64,000 bases of DNA, from the NCBI RefSeq assembly GCF_900113685.1, contig NZ_FOQG01000002.1, positions 337,404 through 401,403 of the forward strand, in the 5' to 3' direction. The DNA is from Nocardioides psychrotolerans (lineage in GTDB: Bacteria; Actinomycetota; Actinomycetes; Propionibacteriales; Nocardioidaceae). Below the pieces are notes generated by a model that was not told the origin of the DNA, searched no databases, and saw only the letters and a list, made by a program, of their open reading frames with translations. The translations under genes were made by a program, and so were the position numbers. Position 1 is the stretch's first letter; each line of letters opens with the position of its first letter. This document shows positions 1 through 10,327 of the stretch, in pieces.

Positions 1-113
1 TCGTTGCCGCGGATCGCGGTGACCTCGCCGCGCTCGATGGTGAGCCGGATGCCGCAGATGGCCTCGCAGAGGTTGCACACCCCCAGCCGGGTGCCGGTGA
101 AGTCGTCGGACAC
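1..113 (-). CDS. Molybdopterin oxidoreductase, N-terminus only (partial)
   Basis: The gene runs off the left edge; only about 37 residues are visible. They contain a CNLCEAIC stretch (Cys-x2-Cys-x3-Cys), the start of the N-terminal 4Fe-4S motif of molybdopterin (bis-MGD) oxidoreductases such as formate dehydrogenase or nitrate reductase catalytic subunits. The fourth cysteine would lie outside the window. The start is taken as GTG at 113; an in-frame GTG at 137 is possible, and neither has a clear ribosome binding site. It is divergent from rpsO. The substrate cannot be told from this fragment. Confidence 0.6.
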   Translation of the reverse strand, partial: MSDDFTGTRLGVCNLCEAICGIRLTIERGEVTAIRGN

Positions 114-191
114 GGGGGAGATCGTCAGGAGGCCCACGCTCGCATCGTGCCACGGATCGCTCCACGCCCCGTCAGGGTCGCCACTGAGCAT

Positions 192-220
192 TTGGGGCTG
201 GTCGGGCCCCGCGATACGCT
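192..220 (+). promoter_or_regulatory. Possible rpsO promoter
   Basis: TTGGGG at 192-197 and TACGCT (TANNNT) at 215-220 are separated by 17 bases, which would give an rpsO leader of about 115 bases. The -35 match is weak. The rest of the 229-base gap shows nothing else recognisable. Confidence 0.3.
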
Positions 221-342
221 TCCTCGGTTGCCCACGGGTGACATCAGCACTGAACCAACCGCCGTACAACGGCCGCGGATCGAGAGTGCCCGGGTGAACA
301 GGCCCCGGCGCGCCGCGCAACGAGTGAACCAGAAGGAGTCGC

Positions 343-618
343 ATGTCCATCGGAACCGACGCTGCCACCAAGAAGAAGATCATGGCGGACTACGCCACGA
401 CCGAGGGCGACACTGGTTCGCCCGAGGTGCAGATCGCACTGCTGTCCTTCCGGATCAGCCACCTGACCGACCACCTCAAGATGCACAAGCACGACCACCA
501 CAGCCGTCGTGGTCTGCTGCTGCTCGTCGGTCAGCGCCGCCGCCTGCTCAACTACCTGCGCAAGACCGAGATCGAGCGCTACCGCTCGATCGTCGAGCGC
601 CTCGGCCTGCGCCGCTGA
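343..618 (+). CDS. rpsO: 30S ribosomal protein S15
   Basis: Ninety-one residues, the usual S15 length. It binds the central domain of 16S rRNA (helices 20-22) early in small-subunit assembly. Diagnostic S15 stretches are GDTGSPEVQ near residue 23, [11 protein letters not shown] near residue 49, and the C-terminal RRLLNYLRK. The ATG at 343 has a good ribosome binding site, AAGGAG at 333-338. It is followed by a hairpin and then pnp, the classic bacterial rpsO-pnp order. Confidence 0.98.
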   Translation: MSIGTDAATKKKIMADYATTEGDTGSPEVQIALLSFRISHLTDHLKMHKHDHHSRRGLLLLVGQRRRLLNYLRKTEIERYRSIVERLGLRR

Positions 619-628
619 CACGTGCGGA

Positions 629-652
629 GGGACTCACCATCTGGTGGGTCCC
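629..652 (+). terminator. Hairpin after rpsO
   Basis: Arms GGGACTCACC (629-638) and GGTGGGTCCC (643-652) pair over 10 bp with one G-T wobble and an ATCT loop. Only TT follows, so termination may be partial, or the hairpin may be a processing site between rpsO and pnp. Confidence 0.6.
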
Positions 653-891
653 TTCGTCACATGGCAGGGCGTTACATTGCAGGCAGGGTCGCGAGACCTC
701 CAACTGAACACCACACAGATGCGATCCGCGCCACCGCAGGCCCGGTCCTCGGTAGTGATCTTCAGGAGCCCACCTCGCACCACGGGCTGCTGCGGGTCTC
801 GATCGAAGATCGGCCACCGTCCCCCCCGACGAGGGAACTCAGGGACATGTGCGCGGGAGTCGCGGATCGCACCGCGAACAGAAAGATCAAC

Positions 892-3120
892 GTGACTGAA
901 CCCGTCATCTCCGCCGTCGAGACCGTTCTCGACAACGGCAAGTTCGGCAAGCGCACCGTCAAGTTCGAGACCGGGCTCCTCGCCCGCCAGGCCGCCGGTT
1001 CGGTGACCGCCTACCTCGACGACGACACGATGCTGCTCTCGGCCACCACGGCCGGCAAGCACCCCAAGGACCACTTCGACTTCTTCCCCCTGACGATCGA
1101 CGTCGAGGAGCGGATGTATGCCGCGGGCCAGATCCCCGGCTCGTTCTTCCGCAGCGAGGGTCGTCCCGGCGAGGACGCCATCCTCACCTGCCGCCTGATC
1201 GACCGACCCCTGCGCCCGACGTTCAAGAAGGGTCTGCGCAACGAGGTCCAGGTCGTCATCACGGTCATGGCGCTCAACCCCGACCACCCCTACGACGTGC
1301 TGGCGATCAACGCCGCGTCGCTGTCCACCCAGCTCTCCGGCCTGCCGTTCTCGGGCCCGGTCGGCGGCGTCCGCGTCGCCCTGATCGAGGGCCAGTGGGT
1401 CGCGTTCCCGACCTACAGCCAGCTCGAGAACGCCGTGTTCGACATGGTCGTCGCCGGTCGGGTCACCGACACCGGTGACGTCGCGATCATGATGGTCGAG
1501 GCCGAGGCCACCGAGCAGACCTGGAACCTCGTCCAGAGCGGCACCCAGGCCCCGACCGAGGAGGTCGTCGCCGGCGGTCTCGACGCGGCCAAGCCCTTCA
1601 TCAAGCAGCTGTGCGAGGCCCAGGCCGAGCTGGCCAAGACCGCCGCCAAGCCGGTCCAGGACTTCCCGGTCTTCCTCGACTACGAGGACGACGTCTACGA
1701 CGCCGTGCTCGCCGCCGCCTCCGAAGGCGCCGGCGCCGCGCTGGTCATCGCCGACAAGCTCGAGCGTGAGGCCGCCCTCGACACCGTCAAGGCGTCGCTG
1801 CTCGACCAGGTCGGGCCCCAGTTCGAGGGTCGCGAGAAGGAGATCGGGGCCGCGTTCAAGTCGGTCACGAAGTCCCTCATGCGCACCCGCGTGCTGCGCG
1901 ACAAGGTCCGCATGGACGGTCGCGGTCTGGCCGACATCCGCGCGCTCCACGCCGAGGTCGGCGTGATCCCGCGCGTCCACGGCTCGGCGCTGTTCGAGCG
2001 CGGCGAGACCCAGATCCTGGGTGTCACCACGCTCAACATGCTCACCCTCGAGCAGAAGCTGGACACGCTCTCCCCGGAGAAGTCGCGCCGCTACATGCAC
2101 AAGTACGTCTTCCCGCCGTTCTCGACGGGTGAGACCGGTCGCGTGGGCTCGCCCAAGCGCCGCGAGGTCGGTCACGGCGCGCTCGCGCGCCGTGCGCTGC
2201 TGCCCGTCCTGCCGACCCGCGAGGAGTTCCCCTACGCGATCCGTCAGCTCTCCGAGGCCATGGGCTCCAACGGGTCCACCTCGATGGGTTCGGTCTGCGC
2301 CTCGACCCTGTCGCTGCTGCAGGCCGGTGTCCCGCTCCGGGCCCCCGTCGCCGGCATCGCGATGGGTCTCATCTCCGGTGAGGTCGACGGCAAGACCGAG
2401 TACGTCGCGCTGACCGACATCCTCGGTGCCGAGGACGCCATGGGCGACATGGACTTCAAGGTCGCCGGCACCCCGGAGTTCGTCACCGCTCTCCAGCTCG
2501 ACACCAAGCTCGACGGCATCCCCGCCGAGGTCCTCGCGGCCGCCCTCAACCAGGCCAAGGACGCCCGCACGGCGATCCTCGCGGTCATGAACGAGGAGAT
2601 CAGCGTCCCCGAGGAGATGTCGGTCCACGCGCCGCGCATCATCACGGTCCGTATCCCCGTCGACAAGATCGGCGAGGTCATCGGCCCGAAGGGCAAGGTC
2701 ATCAACCAGATCCAGGACGACACCGGCGCCTCGCTGTCGATCGAGGACGACGGCACCATCTACATCGGTGCCACCAACGGCGAGGCGGCCGAGGCTGCCC
2801 GCCAGGCCGTCAACGCGATCGCCAACCCGACCATGCCCGAGGTCGGCGAGCGCTACCTCGGCACGGTCGTCAAGACGACCAACTTCGGTGCCTTCGTCTC
2901 GCTCATGCCCGGCAAGGACGGCCTGCTGCACATCAGCAAGCTGCGTGGCCTGGCCGGCGGCAAGCGCGTCGAGGCCGTCGAGGACGTCCTGTCCGTGGGC
3001 CAGAAGGTCCAGGTCGAGATCGCCGAGGTCGACGACCGCGGCAAGCTCTCGCTGATCCCCGTGGTCGAGGAGACCGACGGCGAGGGCGACGCCCCCGCCG
3101 AGGGCTCGGACACCGAGTGA
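892..3120 (+). CDS. pnp: Polyribonucleotide nucleotidyltransferase (PNPase)
   Basis: Phosphorolytic 3'-5' exoribonuclease of 742 residues; in actinobacteria it can also act as a poly(A)-like polymerase. Two RNase PH-like domains are joined by an alpha-helical linker and followed by a KH domain ([18 protein letters not shown]) and an S1 domain ([16 protein letters not shown]) near the C-terminus. The GTG at 892 is chosen because the following residues match the usual PNPase start; the frame stays open 90 codons further upstream but that extension is unlike the family. The ribosome binding site is weak (AGAAAG). The stop overlaps the next gene by 4 bases (GTGA), indicating co-translation with the M16 peptidase. 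The 240 bases upstream hold no other recognisable feature. Confidence 0.96.
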   Translation: MTEPVISAVETVLDNGKFGKRTVKFETGLLARQAAGSVTAYLDDDTMLLSATTAGKHPKDHFDFFPLTIDVEERMYAAGQIPGSFFRSEGRPGEDAILTCRLIDRPLRPTFKKGLRNEVQVVITVMALNPDHPYDVLAINAASLSTQLSGLPFSGPVGGVRVALIEGQWVAFPTYSQLENAVFDMVVAGRVTDTGDVAIMMVEAEATEQTWNLVQSGTQAPTEEVVAGGLDAAKPFIKQLCEAQAELAKTAAKPVQDFPVFLDYEDDVYDAVLAAASEGAGAALVIADKLEREAALDTVKASLLDQVGPQFEGREKEIGAAFKSVTKSLMRTRVLRDKVRMDGRGLADIRALHAEVGVIPRVHGSALFERGETQILGVTTLNMLTLEQKLDTLSPEKSRRYMHKYVFPPFSTGETGRVGSPKRREVGHGALARRALLPVLPTREEFPYAIRQLSEAMGSNGSTSMGSVCASTLSLLQAGVPLRAPVAGIAMGLISGEVDGKTEYVALTDILGAEDAMGDMDFKVAGTPEFVTALQLDTKLDGIPAEVLAAALNQAKDARTAILAVMNEEISVPEEMSVHAPRIITVRIPVDKIGEVIGPKGKVINQIQDDTGASLSIEDDGTIYIGATNGEAAEAARQAVNAIANPTMPEVGERYLGTVVKTTNFGAFVSLMPGKDGLLHISKLRGLAGGKRVEAVEDVLSVGQKVQVEIAEVDDRGKLSLIPVVEETDGEGDAPAEGSDTE

Positions 3121-4517
3121 CCAAGGCTTCATCGTCGACCCGCCCGAGCTCCTCGGGCGGGTCGACGCCTTCTCGGGGGGCCCAGGCCCCCCGTCCCCGC
3201 ACCAAGGCTGCTCAGCCGGTCGGCTCCACGCGCACGCTCCAGACCGTCCGCGACGGTGACGGACAGGTGACCTCACGTGTCCGTCGTACGGTGCTGCCCG
3301 GAGGGCTGCGCGTCGTCACCGAGCAGATCGCCGGCGCCCGCTCGGCCGCCATCGGGGTCTGGGTGGGCGTGGGCTCGCGCGATGAGACCCACCAGCTCCA
3401 CGGTGCGTCGCACTTCCTCGAGCACCTGCTCTTCAAGGGCACCACCGAGCGCTCGGCGCTCGACATCTCGATCGCGCTGGACGCGGTGGGTGGCGAGTTC
3501 AACGCGTTCACCGCGAAGGAGTTCACCTGCTTCCACGCGCGGGTCCTCGACGAGGACCTGCCGCTGGCCGTCGACGTGCTCGGCGACATGATCACCAACA
3601 GCACCGTCACCGACGAGGACGTCGAGGCCGAGCGTGACGTGATCCTCGACGAGATCGCGATGCACGACGACGACCCCGACGACGTCGTCCACAACCTCTT
3701 CGCCGAGCAGGCGTGGGGGCGTGAGTCGCCGCTCGGGCGCGACATCGCCGGCACCGTGCTCTCCATCGAGTCGTTGACGCGGGCGCAGATCAGGCGTTTC
3801 TACCGCCGGCACTACACGGCCCCCAACATGGTCGTCGCGGTCGCCGGCAGCGTCGATCACGCTGTCCTCGTGCGCCAGGTGCGCCGGGCCTTCGCCCGCA
3901 ACGGCTTCCTCGAGGGCGACGCCGTTCCGGCACCCCCGCGTACGTCGGGCCGCGGCTCGCGCATCACGCCCGGCACCGTCGAGGCGACCCGCCCCTTCGA
4001 GCAGGTCAACCTGGTGCTCGGCATGAAGGGCATGGCGCGCGGCGACCAGCGCCGCTTCGCCCTCGGCGTGCTCAACACCGCCCTCGGCGGGGGCACCTCG
4101 AGCCGGCTCTTCCAGGAGGTCCGTGAGCGACGGGGGTTGGCCTACTCCGTCTTCTCCTTCGCCTCCCACCACGCCGACTCCGGCATCGTCGGTGTCTCGG
4201 TCGGATGCCTGCCGAGCAAGCTCGAGGAGGTGCTCGCGACCGTTCGCACCGAGCTCTCCCGCGTCGCGGCCCACGGCATCAGCGCCGAGGAGCTCTCCCG
4301 GGGCAAGGGACAGCTGCGGGGGGGACTGGTCCTGGGGCTCGAGGACTCCGGCTCGCGGATGTCGCGGCTCGGCAAGTCCGAGCTGGTCCACGACGAGCTG
4401 CTGAGCATCGACGAGGTGCTCGCCCGCATCGAGGCGGTCACGCTCGACGAGGTGTCGTCGGTGGCGGCCGAGATCTTCTCCCAGCCGGAGATCCTGGCGA
4501 TCGTCGGACCGGGCTGA
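3117..4517 (+). CDS. M16 family zinc metallopeptidase
   Basis: Insulinase/mitochondrial-processing-peptidase-type protease of 466 residues. The inverted zinc motif HxxEH is HFLEH at residues 99-103, with the third ligand expected in the downstream [12 protein letters not shown] segment near residue 175. The C-terminal half is the inactive M16 domain, containing the [14 protein letters not shown] motif. The GTG overlaps the pnp stop (GTGA). The first 50 residues are low-complexity Ser/Pro/Arg and not part of the fold; another in-frame GTG lies at 3267. Pairing with pnp is common in actinobacteria. The substrate is unknown; the family usually degrades unfolded peptides. Confidence 0.93.
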   Translation: MTKASSSTRPSSSGGSTPSRGAQAPRPRTKAAQPVGSTRTLQTVRDGDGQVTSRVRRTVLPGGLRVVTEQIAGARSAAIGVWVGVGSRDETHQLHGASHFLEHLLFKGTTERSALDISIALDAVGGEFNAFTAKEFTCFHARVLDEDLPLAVDVLGDMITNSTVTDEDVEAERDVILDEIAMHDDDPDDVVHNLFAEQAWGRESPLGRDIAGTVLSIESLTRAQIRRFYRRHYTAPNMVVAVAGSVDHAVLVRQVRRAFARNGFLEGDAVPAPPRTSGRGSRITPGTVEATRPFEQVNLVLGMKGMARGDQRRFALGVLNTALGGGTSSRLFQEVRERRGLAYSVFSFASHHADSGIVGVSVGCLPSKLEEVLATVRTELSRVAAHGISAEELSRGKGQLRGGLVLGLEDSGSRMSRLGKSELVHDELLSIDEVLARIEAVTLDEVSSVAAEIFSQPEILAIVGPG

Positions 4518-4541
4518 GCCGTCTGCAGCAGCTGAGCGCCG

Positions 4542-5057
4542 TCAGCGGCGCCCGATGATGCCGATGACCGCAGGACGCTTGTTGTCCACGACGGACACCC
4601 GGAAGCCACCGTTGGTCAGGGCCGCCGAGGCCTGCTCGACGACCCGCGGCACCTCCTCGGGGCGAGGGACCTCGTAGAAGAGGTAGACCCCGCCCCCGGG
4701 GAGCACGCGCTCGTGCAGCAGCGCGACCTCGTCGGCGCAGTCGCGCACCCAGAACAGGTTGACGTTGAACGAGAAGACCTTGTGGAGTCGCTTGACCGGG
4801 ACCCGCAGGGTCGCGAGGTCGATCTGGCGTACGGTCAGGCGACCGGACTCGACGTGGGCGGCGTTGCGGCGCTTGGTGCGGTCGACCCCGGACTCCGATC
4901 GGTCGATCGCGAAGAGCTTGCCGGACTCCAGCCGTCCACAGATCAGCTCGGCCGCAGCCCCGGGACCGCAGCCGATCTCGAGGACGTGGTCGGATGGCTG
5001 GACGTCCATGAAGTCGACGGCCCAGCGAATCCGCGACGGGATGGTGTTCACGGCCAT
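4542..5057 (-). CDS. Class I SAM-dependent methyltransferase
   Basis: A small methyltransferase of 171 residues. Motif I is VLEIGCGPG at about residues 24-32, followed by an acidic LFAIDRSE motif II that should bind the SAM ribose and an FNVNLFW stretch in the motif IV position. It is convergent with the M16 gene (24-base gap, no obvious terminator) and divergent from dapB. Start ATG at 5057 has a close GGAG. The substrate is not predictable. Only the core Rossmann fold is present, with no substrate-specificity domain. Confidence 0.85.
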   Translation of the reverse strand: MAVNTIPSRIRWAVDFMDVQPSDHVLEIGCGPGAAAELICGRLESGKLFAIDRSESGVDRTKRRNAAHVESGRLTVRQIDLATLRVPVKRLHKVFSFNVNLFWVRDCADEVALLHERVLPGGGVYLFYEVPRPEEVPRVVEQASAALTNGGFRVSVVDNKRPAVIGIIGRR

Positions 5058-5116
5058 GGCTCCACACTGCCAGAAACGGACCCTGCCGCGCTGAGAACGC
5101 CATGCCCGTGGACCGC

Positions 5117-5884
<768 letters not shown>

Positions 5885-6008
5885 CCACTTCTGCAAGTTC
5901 GTGCAGTGCAGCGACTCGCAGGCCTCAGCCCGATGCGCGCGCAGGGTCGGCCCGCCACCCTGGGAGCACAGACGTTCACTCGGAAACGTCCTCGTTGAGA
6001 GGTACAGC

Positions 6009-7616
6009 ATGCGTAAGACTCTCGGTCTCGCCGCCGCCGCCGTTCTGGCAGCAGGCACCCTCGGTGTCCAGGCGACCTCCGCCACGAGCGCCCCTGGCTC
6101 GTCCGACCGACGACCCGACGTGGTCACGGCCGCACTCCAGGCGCTTGCGCAGCACCCCGGTGCCGCACTTCCCGCGGCCGAGCAGGAGTTCCTCCCCGTC
6201 GACACCGTCGTCGACGCCGACGGCAGCAGCCACGTCCGGTTGAACCGCACGATCGACGGCCTCGAGGTCCTCGGCGGAGACCTGGTCGTCCACCGCGGCC
6301 CCGAAGCCGGCTGGCGCGGGGTCAGCCAGACCCTGGCGACGCCGCTGACGCTCTCGACGACACCGTCCGTGACCCAGGACGCCGCCCGCACGCGTGCCCT
6401 GAGCCCGGCCACGGCGACCGCCTCGATCCTCAACCTCCGGGCCGAGGGGGCCCCGCGCCTCGTGGTCGACGCCCTCTCCGGCAATCCGCGCCTCGCGTGG
6501 GAGGTCATGACGCTGGGTCGTCAGACGGACGGGACGCCCAGCCGTCTCGCCACCTACGTCGACGCGAAGTCCGGCCAGGTCGTCCGCCGCGAGGAGCAGA
6601 TCCACACCGCCGACGGCTCCGGCCAGTCGCTCTACAGCGGCACCGTTCCGATCAGCATCACCCAGTCGGGCTCGACCAACACGCTGACCGACGCGGCTCA
6701 CGGCAACGCGAAGACCACCGACATGCAGAACAAGACCGACTCGCCCATCTGTGGTCTGTTGGGCTCGTGCAGCAACGGAGTCGCGTTCTCCAGCCCCGAC
6801 ACCTCCTTCGGCACCGCCACCAACGCCAACCGCGAGTCGGCCGCCGTCGACGCCCACTACGGCGGCGCGGTGACCTTCGACTACTTCAAGCTCGTGCACG
6901 GCCGCAACGGGATCTTCGACAACGGCACCGGCGCCCCGAGTCGCGTGCACTACGGCCGCAACTACGTCAACGCGTTCTGGGACGGCACCAAGATGACCTA
7001 CGGCGACGGCGACGGCACGTCGTTCGGTCCGCTGGTCTCGCTCGACGTGGCCGGCCACGAGATGAGCCACGGCGTCACCGAGAACACCGCCAACCTCACC
7101 TACTCCGGCGAGTCCGGCGGCCTCAACGAGGCCACCTCGGACATCTTCGGCACGATGGTGGAGTTCTATGCCGCCAACGTCAGCGACCCGGCCGACTACC
7201 TCATCGGTGAGGAGTTCGACCTGGCCGCAGGTGAGGGCTTCCGTCGCATGGACAACCCGATTGCCGACGGCAGCTCGCCCAACTGCTACAGCACCAACAC
7301 CAAGAACCTGGATGTCCACTACTCCTCGGGCGTCGCCAACCACTTCTTCTACCTGCTGGCCGAGGGCTCGGGCGCCAAGACCATCGGTGGCACCGCCCAC
7401 AGCTCGACCACGTGCAACGGCTCGACCATCACGGGCCTGGGGCGCGACGCCGCCCAGAAGATCTGGTTCCGTGCGCTGGACGTCTACATGACCTCCGGCA
7501 CCACCTACGCACAGGCCCGGACCGCCACGCTGAGCGCGGCCGCCGACCTGTTCGGCAACGGCAGCACGCAGCACACCACGGTGGCTGCGGCGTGGAGCGC
7601 CGTCAGCGTCTCCTGA
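6009..7616 (+). CDS. Secreted M4 (thermolysin-like) metalloprotease
   Basis: A preproenzyme of 535 residues. A signal peptide occupies about residues 1-28 (Arg-Lys start, Ala/Leu-rich core), then an FTP/PepSY-type propeptide to about residue 205, then the M4 catalytic domain. Zinc ligands are HEMSH (H350, E351, H354) with the third ligand in GGLNEATSD (E374). HYSSGVANHFF should carry the proton-donor His. The start ATG at 6009 has GAGAGG upstream, and a perfect dyad GACGTT/AACGTC (5971-5990) sits before it. It is followed by a strong terminator, so it is monocistronic. Likely an extracellular nutrient-scavenging protease. Confidence 0.94.
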   Translation: MRKTLGLAAAAVLAAGTLGVQATSATSAPGSSDRRPDVVTAALQALAQHPGAALPAAEQEFLPVDTVVDADGSSHVRLNRTIDGLEVLGGDLVVHRGPEAGWRGVSQTLATPLTLSTTPSVTQDAARTRALSPATATASILNLRAEGAPRLVVDALSGNPRLAWEVMTLGRQTDGTPSRLATYVDAKSGQVVRREEQIHTADGSGQSLYSGTVPISITQSGSTNTLTDAAHGNAKTTDMQNKTDSPICGLLGSCSNGVAFSSPDTSFGTATNANRESAAVDAHYGGAVTFDYFKLVHGRNGIFDNGTGAPSRVHYGRNYVNAFWDGTKMTYGDGDGTSFGPLVSLDVAGHEMSHGVTENTANLTYSGESGGLNEATSDIFGTMVEFYAANVSDPADYLIGEEFDLAAGEGFRRMDNPIADGSSPNCYSTNTKNLDVHYSSGVANHFFYLLAEGSGAKTIGGTAHSSTTCNGSTITGLGRDAAQKIWFRALDVYMTSGTTYAQARTATLSAAADLFGNGSTQHTTVAAAWSAVSVS

Positions 7617-7636
7617 CAGCTCTCCACGTAGGGGAA

Positions 7637-7670
7637 GGGGCCCGTGCCGGACGGAACCGGCGCGGGCCCC
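7637..7670 (+). terminator. Strong hairpin terminator after the M4 protease
   Basis: A 14-bp stem (7637-7650 with 7657-7670, one G-T wobble) and a 6-base loop. No T-run follows, as is usual in actinobacteria. It also lies just past the 3' end of azlD on the other strand. Confidence 0.8.
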
Positions 7671-7706
7671 GTCTGCGATCGCGCGGACCGTTCACACGCA
7701 GCCAGC

Positions 7707-8006
7707 TCAGATCAGCCGCACCAGCGCGGCGACGGCGGCCGAGCCGAACACCACGACCAGGAACGGCGCCCGGAGCGCCAGCAGCGCCACGGCGGCGCTG
7801 AGCGCCAGGGCCCGGGCGTCGAGCACCAGCGCCTGCCCGGTCGTGAAGACCTGGATCGCCACGAGGGCCGCCAGCAGGGCCACCGGGATCAGGTCGGCCA
7901 CCCGTGCCACGACGGGACGCTCGAGCACCCGGGCCGGCACCGACAGCCCGGCCAGCTTGAGCAGGTAGCAGCCGACACCGGCCACCACGATCGCCACCCA
8001 CGTCAT
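7707..8006 (-). CDS. azlD: AzlD family membrane protein
   Basis: Ninety-nine residues with about four hydrophobic segments, the small partner of AzlC in branched-chain amino acid (or related solute) export. The ATG overlaps the azlC stop by 4 bases (8003-8006), so the two should be co-translated. The length is typical. The transported substrate is inferred from the family (AzlCD/BrnFE) only. Confidence 0.88.
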   Translation of the reverse strand: MTWVAIVVAGVGCYLLKLAGLSVPARVLERPVVARVADLIPVALLAALVAIQVFTTGQALVLDARALALSAAVALLALRAPFLVVVFGSAAVAALVRLI

Positions 8007-8698
8007 CGGTCGACCGCCGATCGGGGGAACAGGCCGACCAGCAGCACGACACCACCGGCGACCAGCACCGGGATCCCGGCCGCCGTGACCGGCACCATGC
8101 CCAGCGCCACGGCCGCCGCGAGCAGGGCCACGAGCACGGTGTGACGTTGCTGGAGCCGCGGCCAGAGCAGGGCCAGGAAGGCGGCACCGACGGCCGCGTC
8201 GAGCCCGTAGGTGCGCGGGTCGCCGATCGCCGTCCCACCGATCGCACCGAGCAGGGTGAAGACGTTCCACAGGACGAAGATCGATGCGCCCGTGGTCAGG
8301 AAGCCGACCCGCGCCCCTTCCGTCGTACGACGGGTCACGGCCATCGCGGTCGACTCGTCGATGAGCAGGTGGGCGGCGCCGAGGCGACGTCGTCCGGTCC
8401 AGGCCAGCAGGGGCGCGAGACGCAGTCCGTAGAGGGTGTTGCGGGTGCCGAGCAGCAGCGCGGTGAGCGCCCCGGACAGGGGAGCACCGCCCGAGGCGAT
8501 GACGCCGACCAGGGCGAACTGGGAGGCCCCGGTGAACATCAGCAGGGACAGCGCGCAGGTCTGCGGCACGCTGAGGCCGGCGGCGACGGAGACCGCGCCG
8601 AAGGAGATGGCGTAGGTGCCGGTGGCCAGGCCCACGCCGAGGCTGTCGCGCACGATGGCGCGACGGTCCTCGAGGGGAGCGTCGGCCTCCGGGCTCAC
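8003..8698 (-). CDS. azlC: AzlC family branched-chain amino acid exporter, large subunit
   Basis: A polytopic membrane protein of 231 residues with the AzlC signatures MFTGASQF and LLLGTRNTLYG. Starts at GTG 8698, overlapping the stop of the upstream acetyltransferase (GTGA). Its 3' end overlaps azlD. In characterised pairs (Corynebacterium BrnFE, Bacillus AzlCD) the two subunits export isoleucine, leucine, valine or methionine; that role is inferred here. Confidence 0.9.
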   Translation of the reverse strand: MSPEADAPLEDRRAIVRDSLGVGLATGTYAISFGAVSVAAGLSVPQTCALSLLMFTGASQFALVGVIASGGAPLSGALTALLLGTRNTLYGLRLAPLLAWTGRRRLGAAHLLIDESTAMAVTRRTTEGARVGFLTTGASIFVLWNVFTLLGAIGGTAIGDPRTYGLDAAVGAAFLALLWPRLQQRHTVLVALLAAAVALGMVPVTAAGIPVLVAGGVVLLVGLFPRSAVDR

Positions 8699-9240
8699 GA
8701 AAAGGCGGTGTGCAGGCGGACCTGCTTGACGACCGTGGCGCCGGTGCCGTCGAGGTCCAGCTCGCGGTGGGCGCCGTCGGGAGCCCAGCCGGCCTCGCTG
8801 AGGAACACCCGCAACGCGTCGTCGGTGGCGATGGTCCACTGCACCGCACGCGTGAACCTGTCGGCGAGCATCGTGTCGATCGCGGCCTGGAGCAGGCGCG
8901 ACCCGTGGCCCTTGCCCCGCTCGCCGGGGTCGATCGTGAGCTCCTGCATCTCGGCGTCGGCGACCGGGTCGCTGTCGGGGTCCGAGCCCGGACCGGTCAT
9001 CGCGAAACCCACGACCCGGTTGCGCTCCAGGGCGACGAGCACCCGGTGGCGGGCGTCCTGCGGCTTGCGCAGCGACGCGGCCCACGCAGCGGCTGTGGCG
9101 TCGACGTCGTCAGGCAGCGCCTCGGGCGGAAGGAGGTCGGCATAGGTCGTGCGCCAGGTGCGCAGCTGGAGGGCAGCGATCGCCGCGGCGTCGTCGGCCC
9201 AGGCGATGCGCACGGACACGTCGGCGGTAGGGCTGCTCAC
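8695..9240 (-). CDS. GNAT family N-acetyltransferase
   Basis: Single GNAT domain, 181 residues. The acetyl-CoA binding region is ELTIDPGERGKGHGSRLL (Q/RxxGxG/A-like) around residue 110, and the C-terminal strand includes FLSEAGWAPDG. First gene of a three-gene operon with azlC and azlD, all overlapping by 4 bases. Start taken as GTG 9240. The substrate is unknown; placement with an amino acid exporter suggests amino acid or analogue acetylation, but this is speculation. Confidence 0.85.
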   Translation of the reverse strand: MSSPTADVSVRIAWADDAAAIAALQLRTWRTTYADLLPPEALPDDVDATAAAWAASLRKPQDARHRVLVALERNRVVGFAMTGPGSDPDSDPVADAEMQELTIDPGERGKGHGSRLLQAAIDTMLADRFTRAVQWTIATDDALRVFLSEAGWAPDGAHRELDLDGTGATVVKQVRLHTAFS

Positions 9241-9306
9241 CCCTGCATCCTGACATCCCCGTCCTGGACTGCTCGCGGTGGTCGGTCCCCGGCTTGGGCG
9301 GGGACC

Positions 9307-9312
9307 TAGGGT
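9307..9312 (+). promoter_or_regulatory. -10 box of the aldo/keto reductase gene (leaderless)
   Basis: TAGGGT ends 7 bases before the ATG at 9320, with no Shine-Dalgarno. Confidence 0.5.
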
Positions 9313-9319
9313 CGGAGAC

Positions 9320-10327
9320 ATGGAAATTCGCAACCTCGGGGCAAGCGGCCTCAAGATCTCGGCCATCTCCTACGGCAACTGGCTCACCCATGGCTCGCAG
9401 GTGGAGGAGGACGCCGCGCTGGCCTGCGTGCGCCAGGCCCTCGACGAGGGCATCACCACCTTCGACACCGCCGACGTCTATGCCAACACCGCGGCGGAGA
9501 CCGTGCTCGGCAAGGCGCTCCAGGGCGAGCGGCGCGAGGGCCTGGAGATCTTCACCAAGGTCTTCTGGCCGACCGGCCCCGGCAAGCACAACGACCACGG
9601 CCTGTCCCGCAAGCACATCCTCGAGGCGATCGACGGCTCGCTGACGCGGCTCGGCACCGACCACGTCGACCTCTACCAGGCCCACCGCTACGACCACGAG
9701 ACCCCGCTCGAGGAGACGATGGAGGCCTTCGCGGACGTCGTCCGGGCCGGCAAGGCGCTCTACATCGGTGTCTCGGAGTGGCGGGCCGAAGAGATCCGGG
9801 CCGCCCATGCCCTCGCGCGCGAGCTGAAGATCCCGCTGGTGTCCAACCAGCCGCAGTACAACATGCTCTGGAGGGTCATCGAGGCCGAGGTCGTGCCCAC
9901 CAGCGAGGAGCTGGGCCTGGGTCAGGTCGTCTGGTCGCCGATCGCGCAGGGCGTGCTCACCGGCAAGTACAAGCCCGGCGAGCAGCCGCCGGCCGGCTCG
10001 CGCGCGACCGACGACAAGGGCGGGTCCGACATGATCTCGCGCTGGTTGAAGGACGACGTGCTCACGCGCGTCCAGCAGCTCCAGCCGATCGCCGACGAGG
10101 CCGGCCTGAGCATGGCCCAGCTCGCCGTGGCGTGGGTCCTGCAGAACCCCAACGTCTCCTCGGCCATCATCGGCGCCAGCCGGCCCGAGCAGGTCACGGA
10201 GAACGTGAAGGCGGCAGGCGTCAAGCTCGACGAGGCCACCATGACTGCCATCGACGGTGTCGTCGGCGACGTGGCCGAGCGGGACCCCGCTAAGACGCAG
10301 TCGCCGTCGCGACGCGACTTCGGCTGA
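9320..10327 (+). CDS. Aldo/keto reductase, Kv-beta-like subfamily
   Basis: NADPH-dependent oxidoreductase of 335 residues with a TIM-barrel fold. The catalytic tetrad can be read as Asp and Tyr in FDTADVYANTAAE, Lys in IFTKVFWP and His in LYQAHRYD. The C-terminal SSAIIGASRPEQVTENV is the cofactor-binding segment typical of this family. Start ATG 9320 sits 7 bases after a TAGGGT box. Its last 38 bases overlap the convergent permease gene. The physiological substrate is unknown. Confidence 0.93.
   Translation: MEIRNLGASGLKISAISYGNWLTHGSQVEEDAALACVRQALDEGITTFDTADVYANTAAETVLGKALQGERREGLEIFTKVFWPTGPGKHNDHGLSRKHILEAIDGSLTRLGTDHVDLYQAHRYDHETPLEETMEAFADVVRAGKALYIGVSEWRAEEIRAAHALARELKIPLVSNQPQYNMLWRVIEAEVVPTSEELGLGQVVWSPIAQGVLTGKYKPGEQPPAGSRATDDKGGSDMISRWLKDDVLTRVQQLQPIADEAGLSMAQLAVAWVLQNPNVSSAIIGASRPEQVTENVKAAGVKLDEATMTAIDGVVGDVAERDPAKTQSPSRRDFG

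Noticed and set aside
622..891. N-terminal extension of PNPase by 90 residues
   Set aside because: The extension starts inside the rpsO hairpin, is unlike any PNPase, and the residues from GTG 892 onward match the usual family start.
634..3276. 880-codon open frame antisense to pnp
   Set aside because: High-GC codon bias leaves long antisense frames open. The peptide is a low-complexity Asp/Arg/Gly/Leu-rich sequence with no domain, and pnp on the other strand is certain.
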